Positions 1-7,379 of a stretch of DNA of 15,132 nt are shown piece after piece. The notes below the pieces were generated by a model that saw nothing but the letters and a program-made list of their open reading frames with translations, ran no database searches and was not told the origin of the DNA. The translations under genes were made by a program, and so were the position numbers. This DNA is from Microcoleaceae cyanobacterium UBA11344 (lineage in GTDB: Bacteria; Cyanobacteriota; Cyanobacteriia; Cyanobacteriales; Microcoleaceae), in assembly GCA_003483675.1 (NCBI GenBank), contig DMYK01000519.1, positions 4,629 through 19,760 on the forward strand, in the 5' to 3' direction. Position 1 is the first letter of the stretch. Every line of letters starts with the position of its first letter.

Positions 1-320
1 CTACCTTGGCGAATCTCGCGGCTAATGCGATCGCACCGAGGACAGACATAAACCCAATCGAGGGGCGTAAATTCTGCTTGGCATTCGGGACAATAGCATA
101 CAGCCTTCACCCATTCAATCTCTAGCTTAGCATCAGCAGCGATCGTACCTTGCGTACAAGAGACAAAAGCAAACTGCAAAGCTTCAGGTACAACTCCCGA
201 AATCTCCCCCACGCGCAAATTTAACTGGTGGATTTTTGTGTGCTCCTGTGGTGTTTCCGAAGAATGCGCTTGGCTAAAAGCAATGTCTAGCATTGATTGG
301 ATGATACTAATTTCGTGCAT
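1..320 (-). CDS. hypA: Hydrogenase nickel-insertion/maturation protein HypA (3' end outside window)
   Basis: HypA is a small zinc metallochaperone that works with HypB to deliver nickel to the large subunit of [NiFe] hydrogenase, here presumably HoxH, in the cytoplasm. The reading frame starts at an ATG at 318-320 and runs off the left edge after 106 codons; the family is about 113-120 residues, so only a few residues are missing. Visible hallmarks are the N-terminal Met-His-Glu, whose His2 is the known nickel ligand, and a zinc site of two CxxC pairs (C77/C80 and C93/C96). The start lies inside the 3' end of hoxW (34-bp overlap), which points to translational coupling in a pyruvate kinase-like/hoxW/hypA unit. 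The Met-His-Glu start is strongly conserved, so the start choice is secure. Confidence 0.95.
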   Translation of the reverse strand, partial: MHEISIIQSMLDIAFSQAHSSETPQEHTKIHQLNLRVGEISGVVPEALQFAFVSCTQGTIAADAKLEIEWVKAVCYCPECQAEFTPLDWVYVCPRCDRISREIRQG

Positions 321-823
321 AGTGTTCTGATGAAATCGACGGCTTGCTCAATACTTTTGCTGGTTATGTCGGATAATTGTTCGCCAAATTCCCAGTTCAC
401 TCCTGGCAATAACAGCAAGTATATCACAGGAGTGTTGCCATAAACTTGTTGAGCTAATAAAAGTAGCGATCGCGGATCGGATAGATGCCCGATCCCCGCA
501 TTTAGATCGTTAGCTGACAAGCCATTTGCTAGGTTTTCCGTCAACAAAATTTTCTGTACTTGCATTGTCGGCTTTGATTGCGCCATCTTACTACCAAAAT
601 CACTAACATTATTACTAACACAAGCATCGACAAAAATTGTCAGATCAGATTGGGCGATCGGCTCAGCCAATTCCGGCGTGAGTTGATGCACTGTTAGCGA
701 TCGCACATAGGGCAAATCCCAGCTAGCCACAATATCTGCCACCCGACACCCAGCACCGTCATCGCTTCTAAGAGAGTTGCCATAGCCAATGACAAGAATC
801 GATCCGAAATTAGAATTAGCCAA
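287..823 (-). CDS. hoxW: Bidirectional hydrogenase C-terminal endopeptidase HoxW
   Basis: A 178-residue protein of the HyaD/HybD/HoxW peptidase family, which removes the C-terminal peptide of the hydrogenase large subunit after nickel insertion. The N-terminal glycine-rich motif GYGNSLRSDDGAG (residues 13-25) is the family signature. The three expected nickel-sensing residues can be placed at D22 (aligned with E16 of HybD), D66 in FVDA and H113 in GHLSDP. The ending and the segment around residues 46-57 resemble cyanobacterial HoxW. No ATG is available: the frame opens at a TTG (821-823) preceded by AAAGAG, and upstream codons are open but lack another usual start, so TTG is chosen. It begins 37 bp after the stop of the pyruvate-kinase-like gene and overlaps hypA, so the three are probably one operon. 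The substrate is very probably HoxH, encoded on the other strand at the right edge. Confidence 0.93.
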   Translation of the reverse strand: MANSNFGSILVIGYGNSLRSDDGAGCRVADIVASWDLPYVRSLTVHQLTPELAEPIAQSDLTIFVDACVSNNVSDFGSKMAQSKPTMQVQKILLTENLANGLSANDLNAGIGHLSDPRSLLLLAQQVYGNTPVIYLLLLPGVNWEFGEQLSDITSKSIEQAVDFIRTLCTKLVSSNQC

Positions 824-860
824 TTTTTTGAGCTCTTTAAGTAATGTTGAATGGATCGGT

Positions 861-2426
861 TTACCAAGAATGCAATGCTCGCAACTGGGGTGTTTTTTTC
901 CACTGGTGGGCTTCCATACGAGTCAGGACATCATCCAGAATGGTGATGGCTTCAGCAATAAACGGGCCTTTATTTAACATGACGCACTCGGCGCGTTCAG
1001 CCATTGCTGCATCCGTCATCTCTCCCCGTGAAGGTGCTCCATCTTTGACCAAGCTTTCTAATACTTGCGTTGCCCAGATTACAGGAACATGAGCTGCTTC
1101 GCAAAGCCAGAGAATTTCTTCTTGAATCTCGATCAATCGTTGGTATCCGATTTCAACGGCTAAGTCGCCTCTGGCAATCATCACGCCAAATGATTGTTTA
1201 CCCGCCGCATGAATGATTAATTCTGGCAGATTACAAACCGCGATCGAAGTTTCAATCTTTGCCACGATCGCCGGAATGGTTAAACGTCCTCCTAAACGGC
1301 GATTCAACTCTTGTTGAAGTAACTCAATATCGGCCGCTCGCTGCACAAAAGAGTAACCAATAATATCTGCGTGAATGGCGACAAAATCCAGGTCACATAA
1401 ATCTTTCGCAGTGAGGGGACTAAGCGGCAAGATTGTGTTCGGAAAATTTAACCCCTTTTCGGGTCGAAGTTTGACCCCTTTTGGGCTAGCATGAGTAACT
1501 TGCAATAACAGTCCTAGTTGCCCATCTGGTAATGGGAATTGAGTGTCAATCACGCGAGTCCGTATCTTGCCATCATCAATATACAGGGGTGCGTCAACTA
1601 CTAATAAATCGAGAATTTCGGGAACCGTACAGCAAAATTGGAAATTGTCTACAGGTGATGGGATTGCCTCACCTGACTCTACTTCACTTCCGAGTTCAGG
1701 TACGCACCGCGACAGCAAGATCCGATCGCCTCGAAACACCCGTTTTTGATCCAGAGGCGCAAGTACCAATCCCGTGCGGATTTTGGGGCCTCCTAAGTCC
1801 ATCATCACTTTACAACAGGTTCCGAGTTCCTGTTCCGCTCGACGAACATGATCAATCATCTGCTTCCATTCCTCGGTGGTATCGTGGGCGCAGTTAATTC
1901 GCAAGCAGTTAGCACCCCGTCGGACAAGTTCTCGCACTAATCCATAGTCAGTGGCAGCTTCGGTAGGTAATGTTACCATAATTCTGACCTGGCGATGAGT
2001 CAAGGTTGGCCCGAATAATTCCTCGGTGTGCTTTCGCAGTAAACGATTCCCCTCAAAAAAGGACTCGATCGCAGGGCGGTGGAGCACCCCGTCAGAGTCT
2101 TTGCCGCAAATGACTTCCAGAGTGGCAATAACGGCATCGAGATTGGGCATTACCCGCGCTTCAATCCGTCCTAACGACGATAAGCCCCAAGGCATTAGAG
2201 CGGCTTGGAGGTCCCGTAGATCATGCTGCCGTAATGCTAGATACTGAGCTAAATTCAAAGCACTAGAAAGAAACTCGGAGCGATGAATGTGCGATCGCCA
2301 TTGGCTAAAGGTGGCTTGTCCTTCGCTTTCAACAGTCTGTCGAAGTTCTTGCAGAGTCGATAGCAAGACTTGTGGACTAGATAGATGCAACGGTTTAACA
2401 CTAAGTTCTAAAGTTGGGCTAATCAT
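861..2426 (-). CDS. Pyruvate-kinase-like protein with N-terminal extension and no C-terminal regulatory domain
   Basis: A 521-residue protein whose part from about residue 146 onward is a pyruvate kinase barrel (phosphoenolpyruvate + ADP to pyruvate + ATP). Recognisable motifs are AKIET (389-393, catalytic Lys390 and metal ligand Glu392), MIARGD (416-421), WATQVLESL (451-459) and SRGEMTDAA (466-474). It differs from standard PK: residues 1-140 are a separate extension containing a conserved-looking block (YLALRQHD, GLSSLGR), and the sequence stops about 20 residues after the barrel, so the allosteric C-terminal domain is missing. At the monovalent-cation site, the usual DTKGPE reads DLGGPK (210-215), placing Lys215 where K+-dependent enzymes have Glu117. 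The usual NFSH reads NCAH. Similar extended PK-like proteins occur in cyanobacteria and plants. Start ATG at 2424-2426 has AGGAGT nine bases upstream (2436-2441). It is first in an apparent operon with hoxW and hypA. Family assignment is firm; activity is not proven. Confidence 0.88.
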   Translation of the reverse strand: MISPTLELSVKPLHLSSPQVLLSTLQELRQTVESEGQATFSQWRSHIHRSEFLSSALNLAQYLALRQHDLRDLQAALMPWGLSSLGRIEARVMPNLDAVIATLEVICGKDSDGVLHRPAIESFFEGNRLLRKHTEELFGPTLTHRQVRIMVTLPTEAATDYGLVRELVRRGANCLRINCAHDTTEEWKQMIDHVRRAEQELGTCCKVMMDLGGPKIRTGLVLAPLDQKRVFRGDRILLSRCVPELGSEVESGEAIPSPVDNFQFCCTVPEILDLLVVDAPLYIDDGKIRTRVIDTQFPLPDGQLGLLLQVTHASPKGVKLRPEKGLNFPNTILPLSPLTAKDLCDLDFVAIHADIIGYSFVQRAADIELLQQELNRRLGGRLTIPAIVAKIETSIAVCNLPELIIHAAGKQSFGVMIARGDLAVEIGYQRLIEIQEEILWLCEAAHVPVIWATQVLESLVKDGAPSRGEMTDAAMAERAECVMLNKGPFIAEAITILDDVLTRMEAHQWKKTPQLRALHSW

Positions 2427-2471
2427 AGATCAAAGACTCCTGAGTAGATGCGCGTGACCTTTGAACTCAAT

Positions 2472-2574
2472 TATAGCAATCCTAAATGAGTCGTAAATAT
2501 TTTTACCCCACCCCAACCCTCCCCTTACTAAGGAGAGGGAGTAAGAAATTTACAAATGATTTAGGATTGCTATA
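2472..2574. repeat. MITE-like element with 16-bp perfect terminal inverted repeats
   Basis: The outer arms TATAGCAATCCTAAAT (2472-2487) and its exact reverse complement (2559-2574) bound a 103-bp segment. The arms continue imperfectly through GTAAAT on both sides. The centre (about 2505-2541) is C-rich then G-rich and folds on itself around CCCTCCCCTTACTAAGGAGAGGG. There is no coding capacity. It lies 46 bp upstream of the pyruvate-kinase-like start, so it could affect that operon's transcription. Being a mobile repeat is inferred from the symmetry; copy number cannot be seen here. Confidence 0.75.
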
Positions 2575-2911
2575 TATATTTTTGACAGTCCCCGGTCTCG
2601 CATACGCGGGGATGCTTGAGGACAAATTTTGGGGAATGAATCCGCCCAAAGTTTGATTCTTAAAGGGTTTGTATATTACCCACTCCCCAATCGCTCAATT
2701 ATTTAGACTGATGATTTTGGCCGCAACCTTAGCATCTGCATTGATTAATAATCCAGTGTTAGATCGGTACAAACTCGTTTGATTCGTTTACCCGAAGGTT
2801 GCCAGTTGTCGGGTTTTTCACCGACATTTACTGGCAGAAAGTCTCAGTCTAAAAAACTACTTTTAGAGGTATCAAGCGATCGGATAAAATCTACTAGCGA
2901 TCGCTGTTTAC
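2575..2911. other. Gap between two minus-strand genes; no gene seen
   Basis: This 337-bp stretch has no credible gene on either strand; the short open frames lack family resemblance. It contains a GC-rich imperfect hairpin at about 2590-2612 (TCCCC ... GGGGA). It also has an A/T-rich hairpin (TCTAAAA at 2848-2854, TTTTAGA at 2861-2867) and an 8-bp inverted repeat built on HIP1 sequence at about 2876-2903. The last two lie just downstream of the phosphofructokinase stop and could serve as its 3' end, but none is a convincing intrinsic terminator on the minus strand. Confidence 0.5.
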
Positions 2912-4129
2912 CTACTGATCGTCAATGCTTGCTTCTCCCACATAGATTCCGATGTCGCGCGCGGTTCGCACCAAAAAACTTTGAGGATCAACGCGCGAAG
3001 GTGCTTTCTTCTCTCTGCGACCTTTTTTAATTTGCTCGATCACCAGGCTGATCGGAACGCTGCTAACCCTGCCATTTTGCCAAATTACCATCTGGTTGTA
3101 GTTGCCGTTTGCTATTAAATTTACGGCTTCCCGTCCAAAAGCAGTAGCCAGGAGTCGATCGGTCGAAGTTGGATTTCCGCCTCTCTGTAAGTGTCCGAGT
3201 AAGGTGACGCGAGTATCTAGGGTGGGAAGGCTCAAGGAATCTGGCAAATCGGTATTGTTAGACTGGCTACTGCAATCTTTAATGCGCTGCGCCAAATAGT
3301 CACCGATGTAATGTTCCTTTTGACCGAGATGATTTTTGACTCCTTCCGCCACCACCACAAGAGCAAACCTGCGTCCATGCTTGTGCAATTTAGCTATGTG
3401 ATGGCAGATTCCTTGCACTACAAATTCATCCAAAATGGGAGTTAGTTCGGGAATGAGAATGGCATCTGCGCCACCCGCAATTCCTGCTTCCAAGGCTAAA
3501 TAACCAGCATCTCTTCCCATCACCTGCACTAACATGACGCGATCGTGACTAGCAGCAGTGAACGTTAGATCGTAAAGTGCTTGGGTAACGCGATTTACTG
3601 CGGTATCAAATCCGACGGATGCTTCGGTAAAAGGGATGTCATTATCTATGGTTTTGGGGACGGCGACCCAATTCCAAGCTTTGCCTTGTTTGGCTGCTTT
3701 TTGAGCTAAATTTTCTAAAATTTCGATACTACCATCCCCGCCCATTCCAATTAGGGCAGTTAATCCCAACTTCTCATAACCTCGAATGATCTCGTCGGCA
3801 TGGAGTTCTGGATCACCTTTACTAATGGAACCTAATACACTGCCACTCAGAAAATGGAGAATATCTAATCCCTGTACCAATCCTGGAATATCATAGCCGT
3901 GATCTCTAATCCTTAAGTCTTCTGGCTGGCGTTTGCCTAAAAGTACCTCTATGAAGCCATCGGTTCCATAGGGTATGCCGTAGACTTCCCACTGATATTT
4001 ATAGGTGGCGACTTTGACGACAGCTCGTATAACTGCGTTGAGTCCGGGACAATCTCCGCCACTGGTGAGGATGCCGATTCGTTTGGGGTGGTAGGTGTTT
4101 TCGATTTGATCTTTTGAGGTGGTGTTCAT
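2912..4129 (-). CDS. pfkA: 6-phosphofructokinase (ATP-type by active-site residues)
   Basis: Catalyses phosphorylation of fructose 6-phosphate to fructose 1,6-bisphosphate, the committed glycolytic step, in the cytoplasm. The 405-residue protein carries SGGDCPGLN (23-31, nucleotide loop), MGGDGS (129-134), the catalytic PKTIDND (158-164, base D162), MGRDAG (204-209, substrate binding; most enzymes have MGRHAG), PE at 227-228 and LGHLQRGGNPTSTDR (311-325). Glycine after GGD (G133) is the mark of ATP-dependent enzymes, whereas PPi-dependent ones have Asp. The Lys at 159 is a PPi-type residue, but the Gly/Lys combination is known from ATP-using bacterial enzymes. It is longer than the 320-residue E. 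coli protein, with additions near residues 285-305 and at the C-terminus. Start ATG at 4127-4129. It is transcribed divergently from the hox cluster. Confidence 0.93.
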   Translation of the reverse strand: MNTTSKDQIENTYHPKRIGILTSGGDCPGLNAVIRAVVKVATYKYQWEVYGIPYGTDGFIEVLLGKRQPEDLRIRDHGYDIPGLVQGLDILHFLSGSVLGSISKGDPELHADEIIRGYEKLGLTALIGMGGDGSIEILENLAQKAAKQGKAWNWVAVPKTIDNDIPFTEASVGFDTAVNRVTQALYDLTFTAASHDRVMLVQVMGRDAGYLALEAGIAGGADAILIPELTPILDEFVVQGICHHIAKLHKHGRRFALVVVAEGVKNHLGQKEHYIGDYLAQRIKDCSSQSNNTDLPDSLSLPTLDTRVTLLGHLQRGGNPTSTDRLLATAFGREAVNLIANGNYNQMVIWQNGRVSSVPISLVIEQIKKGRREKKAPSRVDPQSFLVRTARDIGIYVGEASIDDQ

Positions 4130-4340
4130 CTAATCAATCGGGTTGGGCGATCGGGTTTTGGTTCTCTGGTAAGATTATGGCATTTAGTACGATCAGTTTC
4201 TGTTTTTTCAACAAATCTTAAGATCTTCTTGGAAATTTTGCAATATAACTTCACAATCACGGGTAATTAGTTAAATTTTATGTTTTTTACGCGAGTTTTA
4301 AGTAGAATTTGGAGAATGGAATGGTGCTGGTGCAATTTAG
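4130..4340. promoter_or_regulatory. Divergent intergenic region between phosphofructokinase and hox genes
   Basis: This 211-bp A/T-rich region separates the start of the minus-strand phosphofructokinase gene from the plus-strand hox cluster, so it should hold promoters in both directions. I see a short palindrome ATCTTAAGAT near 4214-4223 and A/T-rich stretches such as TATAAC near 4243. No -35/-10 pair with good spacing and no clear NtcA-type (GTA-N8-TAC) or SOS-type operator stands out. The regulatory role is inferred from gene orientation only. Confidence 0.35.
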
Positions 4341-4878
4341 GTGGGTTTAAGTATAATGGTGTTGTTTATGCTGTGGATGTCACGAGAGGTTGTAATTATA
4401 GATGTTGGCGCGATCGAACCGCGATTCTATGCGTTAGATTTGGCGATTCGACAATTTCAATTTCGACAAGATGCTCTGATTGAACTACTACACAAGGCTC
4501 AGGAATTGTTTGGGATCTGGAAAAAAATGTGCTGATCTACATTACTAAGGAGTTAAAATTGCCTCTCAGTCGCATCTATGGCGTAGCGACTTTCTATCAT
4601 CTTTTTTCGGTGCAACCTAAGTGTGTACATACTTGTTCGATTTGCTTGGGTACTGCTTGTTATACGAATGGGGGTAATGCTTTGCTGGATAAGGGATTCA
4701 AGATTTGAATCTGGAAGCTGGGGGGCGATCGCCCAAGGGCAAAGTATTTTTGCGGGTTGAGCGCTGTATTGGTAATTGTGAGGTTACTCCTGCTACTATC
4801 TATGACGGGCGCTTGTCAAAGCAACAGACATCTGAGCAGGTTTTAGCGACGGTCGTCGGCTGGATAGAGGAACCGTAA
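4341..4878 (+). pseudogene. hoxE: hoxE, bidirectional hydrogenase diaphorase subunit, broken by two frameshifts
   Basis: HoxE is the thioredoxin-like [2Fe-2S] subunit that works with HoxF and HoxU in passing electrons between NAD(P)H or ferredoxin and HoxYH. HoxE-like sequence is readable only by changing frame twice. Frame one gives RQDALIELLHKAQELFG and ends at a stop at 4533-4535. Frame two resumes at CTG 4517 (LPLSRIYGVATFYHLFSVQP, then HTCSICLGTACY) and stops at 4706-4708. Frame three resumes near 4696 (RCIGNCEVTPATIYDGRL) and ends at TAA 4876-4878. The [2Fe-2S] ligands are thus split over two frames. The first shift looks like one missing base (GGG-ATCTG for GGG-TATCTG); the second needs one lost or two extra bases. 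The N-terminus upstream of about 4413 does not resemble HoxE, so the drawn start (GTG 4341) is uncertain. It ends two bases before hoxF. Sequencing error remains possible. Confidence 0.85.
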
Positions 4879-4880
4879 TT

Positions 4881-5663
4881 ATGGAGATCGAAGGATTACT
4901 GGAAATAGCCAAAGAAGAGCGCGCTCGGCGGTATGTGATCAAAGAGTGCATTCGGATTCGCTGCTGCACTTCGGGGGGATGTCAAACCTCTGGCTCTCTA
5001 GAGGTGCGCGATCGCCTTGATGCCGCCATTCATGCTGAGGGGCTTGCGGAAACTGCGGAAGTGGTGAGCGTTGGTTGTATGGGCTTTTGCGGGCGTGCTC
5101 CTTTGGTTACCGTTGCTCCCTCTCAGATGCTCTATGAGCCTGTTGCTCCCGATCGAGCGGCGAGCATTGTTAGTGGGCTCAAAGGTGGTAATGTTACTGC
5201 GTCTGTTGGCGATTTAGAGCATCCATTCTTGACGCAGCAACTGCCGATCGTGCTGGAGCATATCGGCAAAATCGCTCCCACGGGGATGGAGTCTTATATC
5301 CCTGTCGGTGGCGATCGCCAACTCGATCGTACCTTGCACGAAATGAGTCCGCAGCAAGTGATTGATGAAGTGACTCGCAGTGGATTGCGTGGTAGAGGCG
5401 GTGTGGGCTATCCTACAGGGCTGAAGTGGGCGACGGTTGCTAAGATGTGAGACAGGTAATACTAGGCACAACAACTTCATCAATTATTGACCAAGTTGAT
5501 CGATCGCCCAGCAACAGAAGCCGATCTCACAGCCTTAGAGGAACTCTGTAGTATGGTGAAAGCGATGAGTCTCTGCGGTTTAGGACAATCTGCGCCCAAT
5601 CCGATCTTGAGTACACTCCGCCACTTCCGCGATGAATATTTAGCACTGATCCAAACCAAGTAA
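4881..5663 (+). pseudogene. hoxF: hoxF, NAD(P)H/FMN diaphorase subunit with large internal deletion and frameshift
   Basis: HoxF normally (about 535 residues) binds FMN, NAD(P)H and Fe-S clusters and is the entry point for electrons into the hydrogenase. The first 189 codons (4881-5450) are intact. They carry the N-terminal [2Fe-2S] thioredoxin-like part with Cys 28/29, 34, 66 and 70, and the first flavin motif GLRGRGGVGYPTG (168-180). The frame then stops at TGA 5448-5450. A second piece at 5466-5663, in another frame, is the normal C-terminus (LCGLGQSAPNPILSTLRHFR, containing the last 4Fe-4S ligand) and ends at TAA 5661-5663. A TGT at 5446-5448 followed by GAGACAGGTAATACTAGG may be the end of the lost cysteine motif, leaving a further single-base shift near 5466. 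About 275 codons are missing, including the NADH site and most 4Fe-4S ligands. The N-terminal piece could still be translated, but not as a working HoxF. Confidence 0.9.
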
Positions 5664-5712
5664 CGGTGGAACTTTAGTGCTTACAAAATAATCCCAAACA
5701 TGGTGAAATAAA

Positions 5713-6429
5713 ATGGCTGTAGTAACCCTAAAAATTGACGATATCGAAGTTGCCGCCGAGCAAGGTCAAAGCATTCTTGCTACTGCAAAAGAAGCAGGAA
5801 TCCAGATTCCGACGCTCTGTCACCTTGAGGGTGTCACCGACATCGGCGCCTGTCGCTTGTGCATGGTCGAAGTCAAAGGCAGTTCTAAATTGTTAGCCGC
5901 TTGCGTAACTCAAGTTGCCGAAGGAATGGAAGTGCAAACCCATACCGAGCAGTTAAAGAATTATCGCAAAATGGTAGTGGAAATGCTGTTTGCTGAGGGC
6001 AATCATATTTGTGCTGTGTGCGTTGCGAATGGTAACTGCGAACTGCAAAATATGGCGATCGCCACAGGGATGGAGCATTCTCGCTTTCCCTATCAATTCC
6101 CTCAACGCGATGTGGATTTATCTCACAAACTCTTTGGCATCGATCGCAACCGTTGCATATTCTGTACGCGCTGTGTGCGAGTCTGCGACGAGATCGAAGG
6201 AGCGCACGTTTGGGATGTGGCCAATCGTGGCGCAGAGTCACGCTTGATTACAGGACTCGATCAGCCTTGGGGTGAAGTCGATGCTTGTACCTCTTGCGGT
6301 AAATGTGTCGATGCTTGTCCGACGGGCGCAATCTTTGATAAAGGATCGGCTGTTGGGGAAATGGAACGCGATCGCACCAAACTAGAATTCATCGTCACCG
6401 CAAGGGAGCAGAAGCAATGGACAAGATAA
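5713..6429 (+). CDS. hoxU: Bidirectional hydrogenase diaphorase subunit HoxU
   Basis: HoxU is the ferredoxin-rich subunit that wires the diaphorase to the small hydrogenase subunit HoxY. All 238 residues are present. The N-terminal plant-ferredoxin-type [2Fe-2S] site has C36, C47, C50 and C64. A His/Cys3 4Fe-4S site follows (H98, C100, C103, C109), then a two-cluster ferredoxin domain with C148, C151, C154, C158 and C192, C195, C198, C202. The C-terminus ends REQKQWTR, as expected for the family. The start ATG is preceded by only weak ribosome-binding sequence. The last 13 bases, ATGGACAAGATAA, are the same as the start of hoxY, which now lies 7.1 kb downstream; this suggests an ancestral hoxU/hoxY overlap. 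Unlike hoxE and hoxF just upstream, the gene is undamaged, which argues for continuing selection or recent decay of its neighbours. Confidence 0.96.
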   Translation: MAVVTLKIDDIEVAAEQGQSILATAKEAGIQIPTLCHLEGVTDIGACRLCMVEVKGSSKLLAACVTQVAEGMEVQTHTEQLKNYRKMVVEMLFAEGNHICAVCVANGNCELQNMAIATGMEHSRFPYQFPQRDVDLSHKLFGIDRNRCIFCTRCVRVCDEIEGAHVWDVANRGAESRLITGLDQPWGEVDACTSCGKCVDACPTGAIFDKGSAVGEMERDRTKLEFIVTAREQKQWTR

Positions 6430-6430
6430 G

Positions 6431-6718
6431 GGAATAAACACCACGAAAACTCTGAGACGCTACTGGGAAACTCATAACGGTAAGGCTTCGCCGCTCTTAC
6501 ATATTCGTGATTACCTCCGCTCCAAGAGCATTCCCTTAGACGCTTCTGATGTCAAAAATCTCGCTGAGGAAGTAGGACTTTCTAAAGCAACGGTCAGAAG
6601 CGTCATTTCTGATTATGATGACTTGCATGGTGAAAAAGCGGAAATACGGATTTGCCAGGGCAGATCCTGTATGCTGGCTGGTGCTAGTCAGTTGCGAACA
6701 AATTTAGAAAAGCAATAA
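6431..6718 (+). pseudogene. NuoE-like (diaphorase subunit E type) gene fragment lacking its start
   Basis: Directly after the hoxU stop, a frame of about 95 codons runs to TAA 6716-6718 with no ATG, GTG or TTG that could start it; upstream it reads back into the hoxU 3' end and meets a stop. The product has a helical front part (LLHIRDYLRSKSIPLD), a helix-turn segment (VGLSKATVRSVISDYDDLHG) and then IRICQGRSCMLAGA. This pattern is like the N-terminal helical domain and first Cys-x4-Cys half of the NuoE/HoxE [2Fe-2S] fold. The second pair of cysteines is absent. It is therefore a fragment truncated at the front by the junction with hoxU, and perhaps at the back next to the IS630 relic. It is not the missing part of this hoxE, because the overlapping region differs. 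Family assignment is by motif only. Confidence 0.6.
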
Positions 6719-7379
6719 GTAACCGGTCGAAGAAGCCCGACAATACCTAATCTACGACCTCGACTCTTAGTTTGTTCTCAACGTTTTGCTCACCTTTTTG
6801 GTAATAGGTATAACCAGCCTCACTCCCTGCACAAAACCCCGATTCATCCAAATACTTTAAGTCGATTTATCCCGCCGCCGCTAATTCCAACATATCTAGG
6901 TCTGTTTGCTTTATTTCTCGTACTACAGCTTCTTGTTTTCCTCTATGACTTTTTCTCGCTCGTTTCCAATAAACCCCTTTTTTTTAGTATCCGTCTTAAT
7001 CGGTCGGGACTTAGTTTAATAGAACGCTCTTTTTCTAATTTCTGAGCTAATTGAACACTGTTGTATGTACGTGGTTCTTTTTTGAGGCCTTCTTCCAAAA
7101 ACTCTATGTCCTCTTCTTTCCACTTGGGTTTTCACAGCTAAGACCGGGTGCTTCCCAAAGCCCTTCCATACCTAGCTTTTCCCATTTATGTAAAACCTCT
7201 CTCACTGTTTGTGGAGTCCATTTAAAGTGATCTGCTATTTTCTCCACATACCAGCCCTCTGCATTTAACCTGATGACCTCTGCTCGGTCTTTGACTTTTT
7301 GTGGCACATCCGCAGTTCTCAGGTTTAATCGGGTTTTGTCTTGGTCTTGAGTCAGGAATACCCTGAATCGAGCGCCCAT
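6719..7379 (-). pseudogene. IS630-family transposase relic, frameshifted and truncated
   Basis: Read on the minus strand from ATG 7377-7379 (with AGGGAGG just upstream), 91 codons are open and contain a helix-turn-helix region (ADHFKWTPQTVREVLHKW). The frame stops at 7104. Homologous sequence continues in other frames: KPKWKEEDIEFLEEGLKK to RLRRILKKRG (about 7133-6975), then WKRARKSHRGKQEAVVREIK with an in-frame TAA near 6870, then IDLKYLDESGFCAGSEAGY including a DDE-type Asp. It fades out at about 6720, so the C-terminal half of the catalytic domain is missing. At least two frameshifts and one stop make this inactive. It lies between the NuoE-like fragment and nifJ and marks one rearrangement edge. 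Terminal inverted repeats and a TA target duplication could not be identified. Confidence 0.8.

Noticed and set aside
2588..2613. A motif resembling a type I-E CRISPR repeat (TCCCCGGTCTCGCATACGCG, then GGGGATG)
   Set aside because: Only one copy is present, with no spacer-repeat periodicity and no cas genes in the window.
2779..3030. An 83-codon plus-strand open frame
   Set aside because: It overlaps the phosphofructokinase 3' end on the opposite strand, has no ribosome-binding site and resembles no family.
4200..4340. LexA or NtcA operator upstream of hoxE
   Set aside because: These regulators are linked to hox genes in some cyanobacteria, but no site close to their consensus is visible here.
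5214..5483. An 89-codon minus-strand open frame opposite hoxF
   Set aside because: It is antisense to clearly conserved HoxF coding sequence and has no family resemblance.
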